Under the pieces are notes generated by a model that had not been told where the DNA came from, made no database searches, and was given only the letters and a program-made list of their open reading frames with translations. Below are positions 24,404 to 38,052 of a stretch of 64,000 nucleotides of DNA, piece after piece (positions within the stretch are counted from its first letter, which is position 1; each line of letters begins with the position of its first letter). The stretch is taken from contig JACATO010000605.1 in the NCBI GenBank assembly GCA_018389105.1, positions 1 to 64,000 of the forward strand. Reading direction: 5' to 3'. The position numbers and the translations under genes are program-made. Origin of the DNA: Nautilus pompilius. Taxonomy: Eukaryota; Mollusca; Cephalopoda; Nautilida; Nautilidae.

Positions 24404-25719
24404 GTAAGTATCCAGAAAAATGTCGTAAATTTTTCCTGACTCCAACATTCGTCACAAATGTAGACCATTGAGGTACGAATCGAGATTTTTAAACAAAGAT
24501 TCAAAATTAGTTCGTTGATGACTTTGACATTGCCACTCTACAAGTAGCTAATCACGATCAATGCACTGTTTCGTTTTGCCACCAACTTAAAAATGCTATA
24601 ATGGTGGAAACTGATGGAATCTCGAAATAGACGGCCGATATCAGCAGATAACACCACGAGCCAATCAGGTATAGACTTTTCGCGTGATTTGCAATAATAT
24701 AGCTGCGCAGCTGAACCTTACTATCTTTTAGTATATTTTTACTGGTAAACTATAACATTAAGGATTGTTTCAGTATTTAAAGAAGGAATGAAACAACTTT
24801 CCTAAGAATTTACAAAACCATTTCACAGTCTTAGAGGAAAGATGTTTGTTGCTTCTACAGATTTCTGCGTTTATTTTACTTTCATTTTAAGGAAATTGTG
24901 AAACATTGTACTTGATTTATAATCATGATTTTTTTAATTTGACATGTTTGGATCACATATTGTGAGAAAATGCTCCTGTGATTGACTAGTGAGTAGGAAA
25001 GCATTGGCATCTCATGCTAGTCATCGAAGCAACGGTGCAGACATTTGGAGTCAGGTCAGATTTCTGCCACATCTTTGGTATCAATCGCAAACTGTGAATC
25101 AAACGTTTCCTGCACATCATGGTTGTCAATCTGCAATGCATCCGCACTGTAACCAAAACGATTACCTCTTCCCTCTGTAGCTTTGTTGAGGTTATCGCCA
25201 TTATTGTTTTTCTACTTTTTGGCTAATCGGCGATAAATGTTTCCCCGTCCGTAAAGAACCTGACCTCTTCGTAACACGTCTGTCACACACGCAGGTGGTT
25301 TCAAACACAGCAAACTATTTGGCATATATTCTGGCAGTCAAAATACCTTTTATCTAATTCAGTGAGTGTTCTACTTGAACACGTCAGCTTTAGCGACGTG
25401 GCTTATGATATCACAGCGTCACGCTTTGCTACTGCACAAATATTAATTACGTAAATTAATGCAGAAAGGTCATCGGTTTACACGTGCAATTTTGTCAACG
25501 AAATAAAATCTGAAAAACACTTTTGTTCCTAAACGGAAATGCAGCAGTATGTGATTATACGAAAACAACAAATAAACTGAAAGTAGAAGGCATTTTCTTT
25601 ACCCATTAGTAATAAGTAAATTAATGAAGCTACATTTCCGACACTTTTCCAGTAAAAGACAGCTTTAGTAGGCAAATGATGTTCACTCGCCTTAGTTGCT
25701 TTTATTTTGGAATCTTACA

Positions 25720-25807
25720 AGTGGCCCGGTGTAGATCAGAGTCAGGAAACCTGCTGGTTATTCATGTAGGTTTTGACCAACGCTCTTACACACTGCGCCC
25801 AACGGGG
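25720..25807 (-). mobile_element. Possible tRNA-derived SINE fragment (copy 2)
   Basis: Same sequence as 3081-3168, with a box-A-like and a degraded box-B-like motif on the minus strand. Tentative for the same reasons. Confidence 0.3.
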
Positions 25808-27250
25808 AAGTACACAATTAATTATTGATGTTTGAAATATTCAAACTTTCCTATCAGTTAACAAGTATGCTCAGATGCTACTAACCAGAACACTGGGTGA
25901 GCATATGATATTGGGTTCAACACACAGGAGTGTTGGCTCTGTCACTGCTCTGTTTTCTTTGCTAAAATTATTCATGAGGTAATAAATTAAGAAAAACAAC
26001 ATTTTAATCTTTGCAGAAGAGTGGATTTACGTATTTCGTTATAAAAATATCTCTTACATTTCAATGATATACCCGGTCCGTATATAAGAAAGCCAGTCAA
26101 TTAGGCTGCCATAAAACCCAATAACTGTATACCGTTTTGTGAAATACTCTAGGTAATAGCACATACAAGATAGGGATGGGCACAAATAATTCTGAAAGAT
26201 TTTAGGAAAAGGAATTTGGTTGAATAAACCACAAGAAATAACTAAAGTCTATATTTTTTGTGGTCACAACGATAAAGTCAAAATGGAAGTAAGAAATGGA
26301 TATCTTAAAATCTAATTTTACTAGTTTACTCCATATCACCTGCCCTTGGCGGTAATTTATTTTACGTCCTAACAAATCCATTACTAAAACCTATTTTCTG
26401 ATATCTAACAGTGACGGAATCCTAGCTCAATTTTAATTGTGAGCCCTGCTCTTAGTAATGCAAATAACCGAACAATTTTCTTTGATAAAGCCCTCAAAAT
26501 CCTCAGTTATTTTGAAAAAAAAATTTTTTTTTTTAATTTCCTCTTAAACATTAAATTCTGATTTCTTAGATCTAATTGTTTAGTCGTTGAGCGAATTCCA
26601 AATACCTTAACAATGAAAACATTTCAATAAATTCACGCGGAACTCGCAGTAATAAACCAACATTTGTCTTTAAATAGGAACTACTCACCTGGACAGCCGA
26701 ATAAAGATGTAGACGAACTAGAAATATGGACAGATGTTTTGCGTCTGCTGAATTTTCATAATGTCTTTAGATTAACGAACTGATTCGAATACTGATTTGC
26801 ATTTTCTAATAATTAATGGGAAATGTGACATGAAATAGATGGCTTCGGAAATGGTGTTATGAATCACGACCACAGGTGGGGCTGAATTGGAAGTATTCAA
26901 AAGCAGACATTTGGAAGTGATCATGCATATTGTCAATCGATGAAGTTGATTTGAGGATAGATTTTGTTTTTGCTGATCTAATGTGATGCAAAACTATGGC
27001 CATAATTGTAATGCTGCTTTTTAATATTATTTTACATGAATAATTTTACAGATTTTCTTATAAACACGGTTCTCTTTCTTATTTTTCATTTACAATAAAT
27101 ATTAAACAATTTTGAAAACATATTTACATGCGAATCTTTAAATGGAGAAAATAAAGAATACATTTTTATTTTGTAGAATTATGCGGTTTCATTTGATGTT
27201 GTAATTACTCAAATTTATGCTTTATTGATCGTCCAGAAAACACATAGTAG

Positions 27251-27253
<3 letters not shown>

Positions 27254-27287
<34 letters not shown>
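27254..27287. repeat. CT dinucleotide microsatellite
   Basis: Uninterrupted CT run of about 34 bp, longer and purer than its copy 1 equivalent. Confidence 0.95.
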
Positions 27288-27288
<1 letters not shown>

Positions 27289-27532
27289 GGATTTATTTTT
27301 ATTATTAAAAATAAAAATTATTTCTGTTAGTATTCTACTTTTTGCTTTCCTTTTGAAATTATTAATAAGCAAAATAACTATACAAGCTAAAATTTTATGT
27401 CGAACAACAGTTTTCCGAATAATATACTTTATATATAATATTTATTTATTCTCGCTAACTGATGAAGATTTCATTGGCATCTGATTCATGTGAATGCTCT
27501 CCACAAAATCATTTTTTTATTTGTTCTATTAG

Positions 27533-27679
27533 AAAAGCAAGATTTGTCTAAATTTAGAGGCACAGTACGGATACGAAATAGTAAAAAACAGAGAAAGAAT
27601 AAAATTGATGGAAACTGAAAAAACAGCTCTCGAGGCCATGACGGGTCAAATGAATAAAGAAGACTTGATCAGATCACAG
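27533..27679 (+). CDS. Coiled-coil gene, exon 2 (copy 2), 49 codons
   Basis: A 147-nt phase 0-0 exon with acceptor TTCTATTAG and donor CAG/GTGAGT. It is base-for-base identical to 4861-5007. It encodes a charged helix-prone segment (KNRERIKLMETEKTALEAM) that continues the coiled coil of exon 1. Exons 1 to 5 all begin and end in phase 0, a pattern often produced by exon duplication in long coiled-coil proteins; that origin is an inference. Confidence 0.65.
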
Positions 27680-30600
27680 GTGAGTTGCCTTAAATTATTT
27701 GGCACTTACTTTTAGTGCGTTTGAGCAGCAGCAAATGATAACATTTGTTACCTGGTAAAAATTATTGAAAATGAGAAATTTGTGTGGATTTATGGTAAGA
27801 TAGCTGTGAAGTGTTAAATGATACTGACAAATATCTTTAGGTTGGTCAGCCAAGGTTCGTTCTTCAGTTTTAGATTCTTCTTAAAACCCAATATTATTGT
27901 ACACGAAAATTAGAAAATCTGAGACATTGTGATCATTGTATGATGGTTGTGAGACAAAAAAATCCTTAATACGATGTTTTCGTCATAGTAGGGGCAAAAG
28001 ATAGGTAACTGGGAAGTTAGCAGGAGGGTGATTAGGACAGAAATTGTCATTGTGGTGCTATTGGGAACGACAGTAGCATGTGCGTAGAGCTAAAGAGTTA
28101 AAAAGGCAGGTGGTTTTCTGGAAGTTTATTGAAAATCTTTTACCGTAGAAATCCATCAAAGAAAGAAGGGTGAAAACACGAAACGGGGAGGATCCAGCTT
28201 CTACAGAGAATCTGAACCAAGAGATCTGAACTGCACAAGAAACTTTTCAAATGGGTTCTCGACAGAGTGGCCCGTTACAAGGCATGGCGAAAGAGATCAT
28301 CCATGCCTAAACCGCTAAGGAATCGGCCAGAATAAGCGGTGACCTTGCGTAGACATAATCAAAAATATCCGCATTAATGGGTGCTCAATGATCAGGATCG
28401 TGTACGGTTGCACGTATTCACATCAACCAGTTGCAACAGTAACTAAATTTTGTTATAAAAGCCATACAAATTCATCACTAAAACAGTGGTTTTATAAGGT
28501 TCTTTCACAGGTTTAGAATATTTAGGAAAATTCATTGGAAAGACCTACAGCTGTGGAAAAAGGTCGTGCATCTCAAAGAATTTTCTAATTTTGCTTGGTA
28601 ATGTTACACCATGACGGCTAAGTTTGTACGAAGCTGTAATGCTAACGTATCTAAGTGCATACCGCTTGTACTTTTCCACCTACTTAATTTTTTAAAAATG
28701 ACCAAAACTGAAAAATGTAACAATTTGAAATGTAGCACACAAATGTGTGATTTCTTAAAATCCTTGTGATTCGATTAGAAAACTATTCAAAAGCAGACAT
28801 TTCGAATTCATCACGGGTACAACGTCAAACTACATGGTGATGATTTGACGAGAAAGTCCGTTAAGATGGGTTAGGCTGGATGTTTGGGCATCACTGATCG
28901 TTCCTTTTACACTTCGAAAATGAAAATCCGGATATTCCTTTGCCAACGGCATGAAGTTGGATGGCAATAAGGATTTAATGAACATAGTATGCTGTTGTAA
29001 ACAAATTTAGTTCTGCGAATGACTGAAGATATTTGGCCAAAAGTTCTTTAATATTTTTGATGCTGCATAAGGGGAAAAGGAAAGAACTCTTTTAATTAAG
29101 AATGTTTTTTTTAAATTTTGTCTACGATAAAAACAGTGCTACCCGATTGACATGAATCAGATGACTGAAGCTTCAGGTCTTGCATTTGGTACAAATCTGA
29201 AAATTGCCTTTTCGACGAATAAATGGGCACTGATATGTGCCAATAATCTTAAAATATTAAAAATATGTACACATTGTATCTTACGTAATCTTTACAAATC
29301 AGCTACTGGTTGTAGTCATTACGATGGGATAGTGGTTAATCTAACGAACTTATAAGGATGAAGGGCCAGAGGTTGAACGCTGTGGGTAGCGTAGCGCAAC
29401 CATTATCATGGTTTCTTCTCCCTCCTTTTCATTAACCAAGAAAACCGGTTTCCTTCTACATCGAAAATTAAAGAGTATTTTTTTTCCATTTATGGTTTTC
29501 CAGGTACCTGTCGAATGCGGGTATTAAGTTGTTTGGTCTCCTCAGATGTTCATCGCCTCCAGATTACACTACTTAAGTGTGGCTGCTGTGCGTGCAGCAA
29601 CTCCTAGACCGTAAAATAGTCATGGCAACCAGGTGTTCGCCTGTTTTCTGTAATTAGCCGATTTTCGTTTCCTTAGGTCGACCAGTATTAGATATATTTT
29701 AATAAAAACTGGCACTGTTAGAACACGGGAATATGTGAGAGTTGCACGTTTGTCTGCCCGCCATCCGTTTGTGAGTGTCGATAGCCAGAGTTGTACACCT
29801 ATATCTACAAGGTAGTGAATCACAGGAGCAGGGCGTAATGTCGCAGTTGTCCGCTAGGAATCGTTGCAGCACTTGCGGCATATGGGACCACGCACTTCCA
29901 AATTTGGCAAGAAGAGCCTAACTAACGTTCTTCATTAATAGATTTCGGTGTGTGTATTTGTGTTTGCGTGTTCAGCTTAATGACAATGTATGTATTTTAC
30001 CAGAATGAATATATACCTAGATGGCGAAAGGCATGGTGATTATATTGCTCAAACCATCACCCAGCAGTGACAAGAGCCATTCTCGTTCAGAGACCATTCT
30101 TATCGATCAGGTTAAAATTCAACTCCTCCTTGTTGGAGTTATATCGACCATAACTAAAATTCCAAGTACCAATTTGGTACGAATTCTGAGATGATATTTA
30201 GCTTTCAACCATCTACCTTTTAAAAACTGAGATCACTCTGCTGGAGCATTTCGACGAATTCTTTTCGCTATTCTATAAATCTTTGAAAAAAAAAAGAAAC
30301 GAAAAAGGATTTTGAGTATCCCCTTTTCCGAGATGCAAACCACAAGAGAGAGAAACTACCAACTTCTTCATCTTCTCATAAAAGTATATAATTATTTAAC
30401 AACATTACAACTTTAACACTTTTCAAAGCATTCTTTGGCAAACTTTGTAAAGCGAAATCAGATAATAAATCCTTTTATCCTTCTCTATATTTGAACCTTC
30501 AATCTATTTGACTTATCACTTTCAGGCTTTGACTTAAGACCAAATTTCTAAGATGCATCAGACACAACAAACCAGTCAATTTATTTAGTTGCCAAAATCT

Positions 30601-31140
30601 GGAATCGCTTTTAAGTACCACACTTTCTGGAGTAAACAATAATAGCAAACGTGTTTTTCTGCAATTGAAAAGCGCATCGAAAGAATATGGCGGACCATTT
30701 TACGTTTACAGTCTTGTTTGGAGGCTGGTATCGCAAAACATGCGCGTTCTCGGACATAAAGTTGCGCATAACCAAATATGTCAGTATCCCTGATACCACA
30801 CATGAAACTATGCCAATTTCTCTTCTAACTACGCTTTTAACTTATAATTTTGACGTATAGTATTGAGAAATAACCTTTCCATGTGCCTGATATGCTCCGT
30901 TGTTGAAAGCAGCAGATCAAAACTGAAGATTTCCTTGGTACGTGAAGCTCCGTCTTCAATCCTATCATTAAGCTTCTCTAAGTTACTTTATTGGTTACAT
31001 GATAAAATAATACACACTGACAGGTTTATTTAGTAGCTACCGGCGACATTTTGTGGACACATAAAGGTTGTCGCCATTATAAGTTTTTCAAGTTTCCAAT
31101 ACCTTGTTTATTTTAAATGAAACTTTGTGACCATTTTCAG
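27680..31140. other. Intron 2, copy 2
   Basis: Equivalent of 5008-8474, with scattered one-base indels. No gene seen. The short frames at 29.15-29.88 kb are also open in copy 1 only because the DNA is nearly identical. Confidence 0.5.
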
Positions 31141-31290
31141 CAATCATTACAAAAGGAATTGGATAAGGAGAAAAAAATAAACGAGGAACTGAAGTGTAAG
31201 ACGTTAGAAATAATGGAACATTTAAAACCAGCTGAACAGGAGCTCGAAAAAGTGAAAGTTGAATTGGACGAATGTTTTGCCAAATTGAGG
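31141..31290 (+). CDS. Coiled-coil gene, exon 3 (copy 2), 50 codons, intact
   Basis: A 150-nt phase 0-0 exon with acceptor ACCATTTTCAG and donor AGG/GTACGT. The run of seven A keeps the frame open through KELDKEKKINEELKCKTLEI and on to ELEKVKVELDECFAKLR. Leucines and other hydrophobics recur at heptad-like spacing, so this is the clearest coiled-coil segment of the gene. The copy 1 version is identical except for one missing A that introduces a stop. This contrast is the main reason to regard copy 2 as the functional one, if the difference is not a sequencing error. Confidence 0.7.
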
Positions 31291-31991
31291 GTACGTGAAA
31301 ACCTGTTTTCAAATATTCTTATCTGTAGTAAAGAAAAATCAATAAGCTACTTTTAATTTGAACAAGATGCTACGAGACAGCCAATATTCAGATCAAATAG
31401 AATTCGATGAAATTTAGCAATGAACCCTTAACAATCTTAAGAAAAGAAAAAGAAAAGCTACCGTGGTTTCGGTCTTCAGTTCAGTCATCTGTATTTTTTA
31501 ATGATCAGTTTAGATTTCAGTAAACTCTATTTCAAGAATGTTTTAAAAAGAAACTATCCTGGATGTTTCAAAATGAACCAGAGGGTTTCTCCTCTCTCTA
31601 TTTAAAAATTTTCATCATTGAAGCATTATGCAAAACTTTTCAGATCTTCTGCAGTATCCATACAGAAGCTACTGACACCTGTGTTTTTATTACCATTGCA
31701 TTTCTTTAAATAATAATTTAATTCAATTTATTGTAGGAATTTTATGTTTGTTTACAAGTATTTCACAAAAGAAACACTTATATAAGCCTAATTCCTGGAA
31801 CAACTCAAGATTACTAAATAACCCAGATTTATTTTTCTCTTTTGATGTCTGGACAATACATTTTCTTTTTTAAAAGAGTGTAACTTTCCTCCCAATTTTT
31901 TAACCTATTTGGCTATTTCTTGCATTTCTGTGAGTTTCATTTCAACATGAATATATTTGCACCTTTATCCTTCTTGTACTTGGTGATCCAG
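31291..31991. other. Intron 3, copy 2
   Basis: Equivalent of 8624-9327. No feature beyond AT-rich intron sequence. Confidence 0.5.
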
Positions 31992-32090
31992 GAAGAAAGA
32001 AAACGAAGGGAAGAGATCGAAGCAGAAAACAAGAAAATGGAAATCAAAGTACTTGAGTCGAAAATAAATTATTCTGAAGAGATGTTTGAC
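31992..32090 (+). CDS. Coiled-coil gene, exon 4 (copy 2), 33 codons
   Basis: A 99-nt phase 0-0 exon, acceptor GTGATCCAG, donor GAC/GTACGT, identical to 9328-9426. It encodes a strongly charged helix starting EERKRREEIEAENKKMEIKV and ending NYSEEMFD. It continues the coiled coil in frame from exon 3. No catalytic or metal-binding motif is present. Confidence 0.65.
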
Positions 32091-32210
32091 GTACGTAACA
32101 ATTTCGAGAATAGTTAAAATTGTAGACATCTGTATTTGATATTTTCGATCTCATAATTGTATGAAAACTATTGAAAATTTTAAGCGAAAACCCCTAACAC
32201 GGGAACTAAT

Positions 32211-32248
32211 AAAACAAACAAACAAACAAACAAACAAACAAACAAACA
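32211..32248. repeat. AAAC tetranucleotide microsatellite
   Basis: About nine AAAC units here against about four in copy 1 (9547-9563), one of the clearest length differences between the two copies. Confidence 0.95.
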
Positions 32249-33372
32249 GGGGAGCTTTCGAATACAATCTTTGTCTATCACCAACCAAAATTTACATCCT
32301 TGTCCAGTCAATTTGGTCTACTCAGTTAATTTCAATGATTTATGGAATTTTTAACATGGAAGCTTAAAATCAGTTTTAAATGTTTGGTTTTATCACATAT
32401 TTATTGTAAAAAACAATAAAGAAAAAAATTAAAAAGAAGGGAAATAATAACATCAAAAATGAGATAAGCTAGAAAGACTTGTTTTCTTTGTTTATATTTA
32501 GATCAGTAATTTTTTGTTTATAGAGACTTTTTTCATTTCACCTGATATTGTTTGAGCTAATGTCTTGTAAGATGAAATATTTACCAAGCCTCCGTAATGA
32601 CTGCTGCCAACTCTTCTGTTATTCGTTGGTTGATTTATTGCAATATATTGCTCCATCATTGCCAATGTTTTCTCAATTAAATTTAAACCAGAAGAATTTG
32701 CATGCCAGATTTCAAGCCTATGGATTTTATTGTTCTTGAACCAACAGGGGATTTCCTTAGTATGTGATATGATGCCTTATCCTCTACAATCCAAATATTA
32801 CTATTATGATGAAATTTTGTCAGAAAATTCTACAATATCTGTTTTTTTGTTAAAATTTAAATATGAATTTGTATCTTTCATCTTTGTTTTGATGGGTTTA
32901 TCCAATTGACTATACTGTTAGCAAAGAAAAAGTGGCAGATGTGGGCATTTTACGAATGATTTTGGTTTGATAAATTGCAGTTTGATTTAGATCTTTTATC
33001 CAATTTTCTTTCAAATCTAAAAACTTCACGATTATAAAAGATATTAAGTAAACGCTTATTTCTAAATATTGGTCCAATTTTTTACTTGCTAATTTGATAT
33101 TTATAACAAAATGTAATCTTTTTTGTCTTTTTATAATATAAAGTTTTGTTTTTAAGCTCGGTTATGAAATTTAAGTCCAATTTTTACTAAATATCTTTTG
33201 ACACATTTATCCAATGTTTTCTTGGAAATACTTTCTTGAAATTTTTTGTAGATAATCTACTACTTGACGCAAACCTATATGAAGTCTTTCTAAGTCTAAA
33301 ATCTATTCCTCTCTTGATGAAAGTCTTTTTGTGTATCTATCTCATTTCTTTGAAGAAAAGTGTCTTGTTTCT

Positions 33373-33528
<156 letters not shown>

Positions 33529-34490
33529 TAATGTCATTGATTACATTTTAGTTTCTGCAAATACAAAGAGTTATATCTTACAATTATTGTAAACTTAACT
33601 TAAGCATTGGTGGGGGGGGCATAAAATTACGAAGACTGAGACGTTTGATGGATTTGATATTTGACATTGCATCAACTTAAGCTTATGAAAAGGGGATCGG
33701 ACCCGTTTCCTCCGGTATTTTTCCCCCTGAGAATATTTGTGTTTATTAATTGAAAACAAGAAAAGGCTAAGCATATTAAGATTCCATGTATACTGTTGGC
33801 GAGTTCCATATGGTAGTTGAGTGTGTTTAGCGACATCTTCTAGTGGTCCGTTTTTATTAGTAAAAGTTGGACGTTTTCCATTTATGGTCTAATCCACATA
33901 TACAAAAGCACATCTGAGAAAGACTGTAGACAATAGTTTTGTACTTTTGAGTGTCACGAAGTTGGGGAAACCGTGGCTAATTGTTATAGGGAAAAGTTGT
34001 TAGGCACTAGAAATTCCCAACTAAAAGCAAAGATGAGCTATAATCGACGTCATGTGAATTACTGGGGCCCTAACAACTTACACTGGTTGCAACTATCTAA
34101 AGTTTCCTCTCTGTGGAGAATCAAGGAGTTTTCCACTTCAAATCATTTCCTTTTTAGATTAATTGTGGATCATCGTTTATTCTTAGTAACACTGGGTGTT
34201 GGTCTTTAGATAATCAACTTGGACAACATAGAAGGAAAATAACTCGCATAATTAGAGAAACCAGCTATAGCATATCACGAACATGGTTACGCTTAGGTCC
34301 TCGTGAACGTTAGTAAAGATGCAAGACAGTCAAAAGTTACCCATGCAAATTTCACCCCATGTACTCAGAAAACCCAGTAAAACTGTTTTTTAAATGTGGG
34401 AGAAACCTGGAAAGCTTGGAGAGTGTCCCACATGGTGAGAAATAGCGAAAAAAGCCATGTAATGAACATACACGAAATCGAGCAAGTCTT

Positions 34491-34560
34491 TATCGAGATT
34501 GGACCTTTAATCCTTTATCATATCAGCCAGCTAGCCTAACCACTAAAACACTGGCCTCTC
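34491..34560 (-). mobile_element. Possible tRNA-derived SINE fragment (copy 2)
   Basis: Copy 2 version of the box A/box B-like sequence at 11,821-11,894, with one CCAG unit fewer. Tentative. Confidence 0.3.
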
Positions 34561-35272
34561 CAAACTCAATCAGGAAATTATGTACATGCACAGAAATTGA
34601 TGGCAGACTGCTGATAAGTAAACATTATTTATGGAATACTAAACATTAAATTTTTTACAGGATAAATGAAGTTATTTTGCTCATAGTAGATTCCGATAAA
34701 TTTTACGAACCAATACGATCATCAGCTGCAGTCAATTTAAATAGATCTATAATGGGTTAGTGTTATGTTAGTTAAAATAAGAATTTAAAATTAGTGAGAC
34801 ATGAAATAGGTTATTCTGCTGAAATCATTAACAAATTCTCACAAAGAAAGCATTCATTGCACCAAGTATCAAACTTAATGGTATAATATTTAGTTTAACA
34901 CAATACAGTAATAAAGTTCTTAAACAGATAACCAAGGAAATTTCATCCCATAAATAGCTACTTTGGCAACGAACCTATTAGCCTTTTAAAGTACCAGGTG
35001 TGAATCATATAGGAATGTATAAACTGTGGACATGTTTAAAATATTTCAAATAAAGATGCCCTTTCCAACTCATTAAAGTCTCAATTAGCAATAAAGTAAA
35101 TATTGTTTTAACTCTTAAAACGTTTGCATTACTTTCTTAATTATCAAAATTTTAACATTATAATTAAAATATTACCGTAATAAAATATTAAAAAAAACTT
35201 TTATTCATAATAAAATATCCTTTTTCTTCCCATTCCAAAGTATTACTTTTGTCGTTATTGTTTTTATTAAAG

Positions 35273-35368
35273 GAGATAAAAAATAAAATGGAAAAAAGAA
35301 TATCAAAGTTGGAGTCTAAGGCAGACTCCCTGAAAAAGAAACTATCCAGAAAGAGGATAAAGCAAAAG
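35273..35368 (+). CDS. Coiled-coil gene, exon 5 (copy 2), 32 codons
   Basis: A 96-nt phase 0-0 exon identical to 12,601-12,696, between acceptor TTTTTATTAAAG and donor AAG/GTATAC. It encodes KMEKRISKLESKADSLKKKL then a basic stretch RKRIKQK. It marks the change from acidic/basic coiled coil to the basic C-terminal part of the protein. The basic cluster could act in nuclear import or nucleic-acid binding, which is an inference only. Confidence 0.65.
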
Positions 35369-38023
35369 GTATACTGATGAACTCATTAAACGTTTTCATT
35401 TAATTTAATTTTCCACTCGGTGTAAAAAAAAAATATGTGGAATGCTAGGAAGGCAATACTTTTGTACGTTCAGTCTTCAGGGCTGGACAGGCACATTGTT
35501 TTACGCAATCTTAAAAAAATCTTCACAGGTGGTGTTTTAACTGCGCACAGTTTATCAATAGTAGATTTTTTAAAACACAGCAACAGACGCTGGGGAAGAT
35601 AGAGCGACATTCTTTTGTCTGTGCCATGGTTGAGGTAGATGCAAATTTCCTCCAGATCTAATTAATTAATTTTCTTTAAATGACAAGAAGAAATAATGTT
35701 TATTAATTCAGTAAAGCAAATGAAAAGAAAGTGGGTAATTGTGCAAGGATATGATAAAGGATCAGAATAACAGCTACATGTTTAAAACAAAGAGAAATTA
35801 TCCACAATAAAACACTGTGTTTCGTATACAACGGTGCTATTTAAGTTTTGAGATTTGCATTCATTGGAAATTCACTTCAATTACTGTTGCTTACTTCTGA
35901 GTTCACTCAGCATTAACGCATAAATGTGTTAGTATACGTGATAACAGCAGACTTTACTTCTGCAGCTGTTTAGAATCGTAGAACATTCGGAAATCTTGGC
36001 AATCAAAACTGGAAACTTATTATTCATATAATTGTGTATCTTTTAAATTTTGACAATTTTAAAAGAAAATGTTCTATAAATAATGAAATTACTTTTTCTA
36101 ATTTATTTCTCCTTTACCTAGTAAAAACAACAAAATATCGAGCTCATCAGCATGAAGAATTTTGGGGAGAGGAGCTTTAAAAATGTAGTCCAAACTTCAC
36201 CTTGCTATTAGCTTCTCTGGCATTGTTGCTTAACGGAAGAACCACTTTGGCTTTCTTCACCTAGGACATGACCTTTAAAATTTGCAAGTTATGTTGAAAT
36301 TTGGTTTGGCGAGGTGCCTATCCTGGTAACTTAAAGGGAAGAAAATTCTGAAAAATTACAAAAGCCAAGGTAGATTTTAAGCATCCCTGTTAAGAGTTAC
36401 GAGCCATCTGAATTTTAAAGAAACAAAAATCCAAAGTTTGCCTATGCAAGAATTATTTTTTAAAATATTTTGTTGCAACTGTGAAAGTAGGGATATGAGC
36501 AGCATGAAATGGTGGAATGTGAGATTTTTATTTAATAAAGTAAAGAAAATTGCAAAAGTTTAGAAACTACGGATCTGATATTTTGAAAACTTGTTGCAGT
36601 TTCACATGAAAGCCAAGAATTGGTAAATGTTAGCAAATATTACTTTTATGATTAATGAAAAATCCAGTGGATGGTAACCATCTTTGTTAAACTCCAGAAC
36701 GAGATAATCAACAATATATTAGACAACAGTTAGAATGCAAGTTTACAAAGAGAAAACCTAGATCTAGGATTAAAAAGAACTACAATAAAAATGACAAATT
36801 ATCTGTCTGCTCTATTAAAATTATTTTATTGATACCTGTTACCTACAATGACCACTCAAAATGTACATATTTCAAAAATAGTTCTCAATAGTGTTTACCT
36901 ACTTCATTAAACATTTAGTGAAAATGCTTACTATTAACTTCTAATATACTTGTATATTCTATATATACTACCAGTATAAATGTCTATAGGAGAAAATAGT
37001 TGGCATAAGATATCTCTAAACTGCAACAACGTTGTCTTGTCGAGAGTAAATTACAATAATTTTGATGTAAACCTATATTGTATTACCAGAGATGTAGAAA
37101 CTGCCACCTTAACTCGTAGCTTATCCTCCAAAACCTATATTTAGTTTCTTTGTTTTCCTACTCTTTCTTGTGAACGTTTAAGCAAAGATACAACTTTCCA
37201 CGTCTGCATTTATCATCAGAGAGCTCGCGTCCAAATATTAACAAGAAATAGATTGAAAGTGTTACTCAACATTTTGTCCAAAAGGAGTCTAATTACATCC
37301 AATGGACACATCGAGAGAAATTTGTGGAGACTTAAACGATCACCAAAATTGACATTGCAGCTGGCACATAAGTCGTGCAAAATTATATCTCCAAGACGTT
37401 CTAGTGCAATCTGAGCGGCATATGCTCTATTTAAGACAGATGTGTTATTTTAAGAAATGAGTAGAATTCTATTTTAGAGGGTTATTTAAAAATTCTACGA
37501 AGACTATATTTTCAGAAGGTAGAAAAGATATTAAAGTTATACATTTAAGCTAAGGAAATTAGCTTGATAGGTAGTAAATACACCTATCAAATAACTAGAA
37601 TTTACTTCACAAAACTAAGAACATTGATTCCAATATATTTCTGTCTGCTGTGTTTCCATCTTGCACTGATCCGTAATTGTTCAGCCATATTGTAACATAA
37701 ACATGAGAAAACCGTTTGGTTACTGCGAGGAAAATCCGCTATATTAAGAAGTAGACGAATATAAACAGCGTGGTTACTGTCCGAATGAACGCCGTATCTA
37801 CGGCGGTGGTGTTGCTGTGGCAAAAAGAGATTATCAGAATGTCCTAATAAGTAATTAAGACGATTTTAATGCTTCTAAGAAACGAGCAGGAAATTAATGA
37901 ATTGCTGGGTAAAAATATATTTTGATAGTTGTTGAGAAAAGAATAGAAATTAAGCAAATATCGTAAAACACTGTTTGCATTTCTTATAACAAAGTATTTC
38001 TTTCATCATATTTATACTTTTAG
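35369..38023. other. Intron 5, copy 2
   Basis: Equivalent of 12,697-15,349. Nothing recognised. Confidence 0.5.
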
Positions 38024-38052
38024 ACAACTCACAAACGAAAACCATTCCCTCG
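38024..38052 (+). CDS. Micro-exon 6 (copy 2), 29 nt
   Basis: A 29-nt exon identical to 15,350-15,378, with pyrimidine-rich acceptor (TTATACTTTTAG) and consensus donor (TCG/GTAAGT), phase 0 to 2. It encodes TTHKRKPFP plus the first two bases of an Arg codon completed by exon 7. It is supported by splice signals and by phase agreement on both sides. Micro-exons are easily mispredicted, so confidence is moderate. Confidence 0.45.

Larger units (their letters stand above)
24404..27532. other. Intron 1, copy 2
   Basis: Equivalent of 1764-4860. It holds the SINE-like fragment at 25,720-25,807 (minus strand), the CT microsatellite at 27,254-27,287, a short region near 26,398 whose sequence differs from copy 1, and a 26-bp insertion near 26,583. 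No gene seen. Confidence 0.5.
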
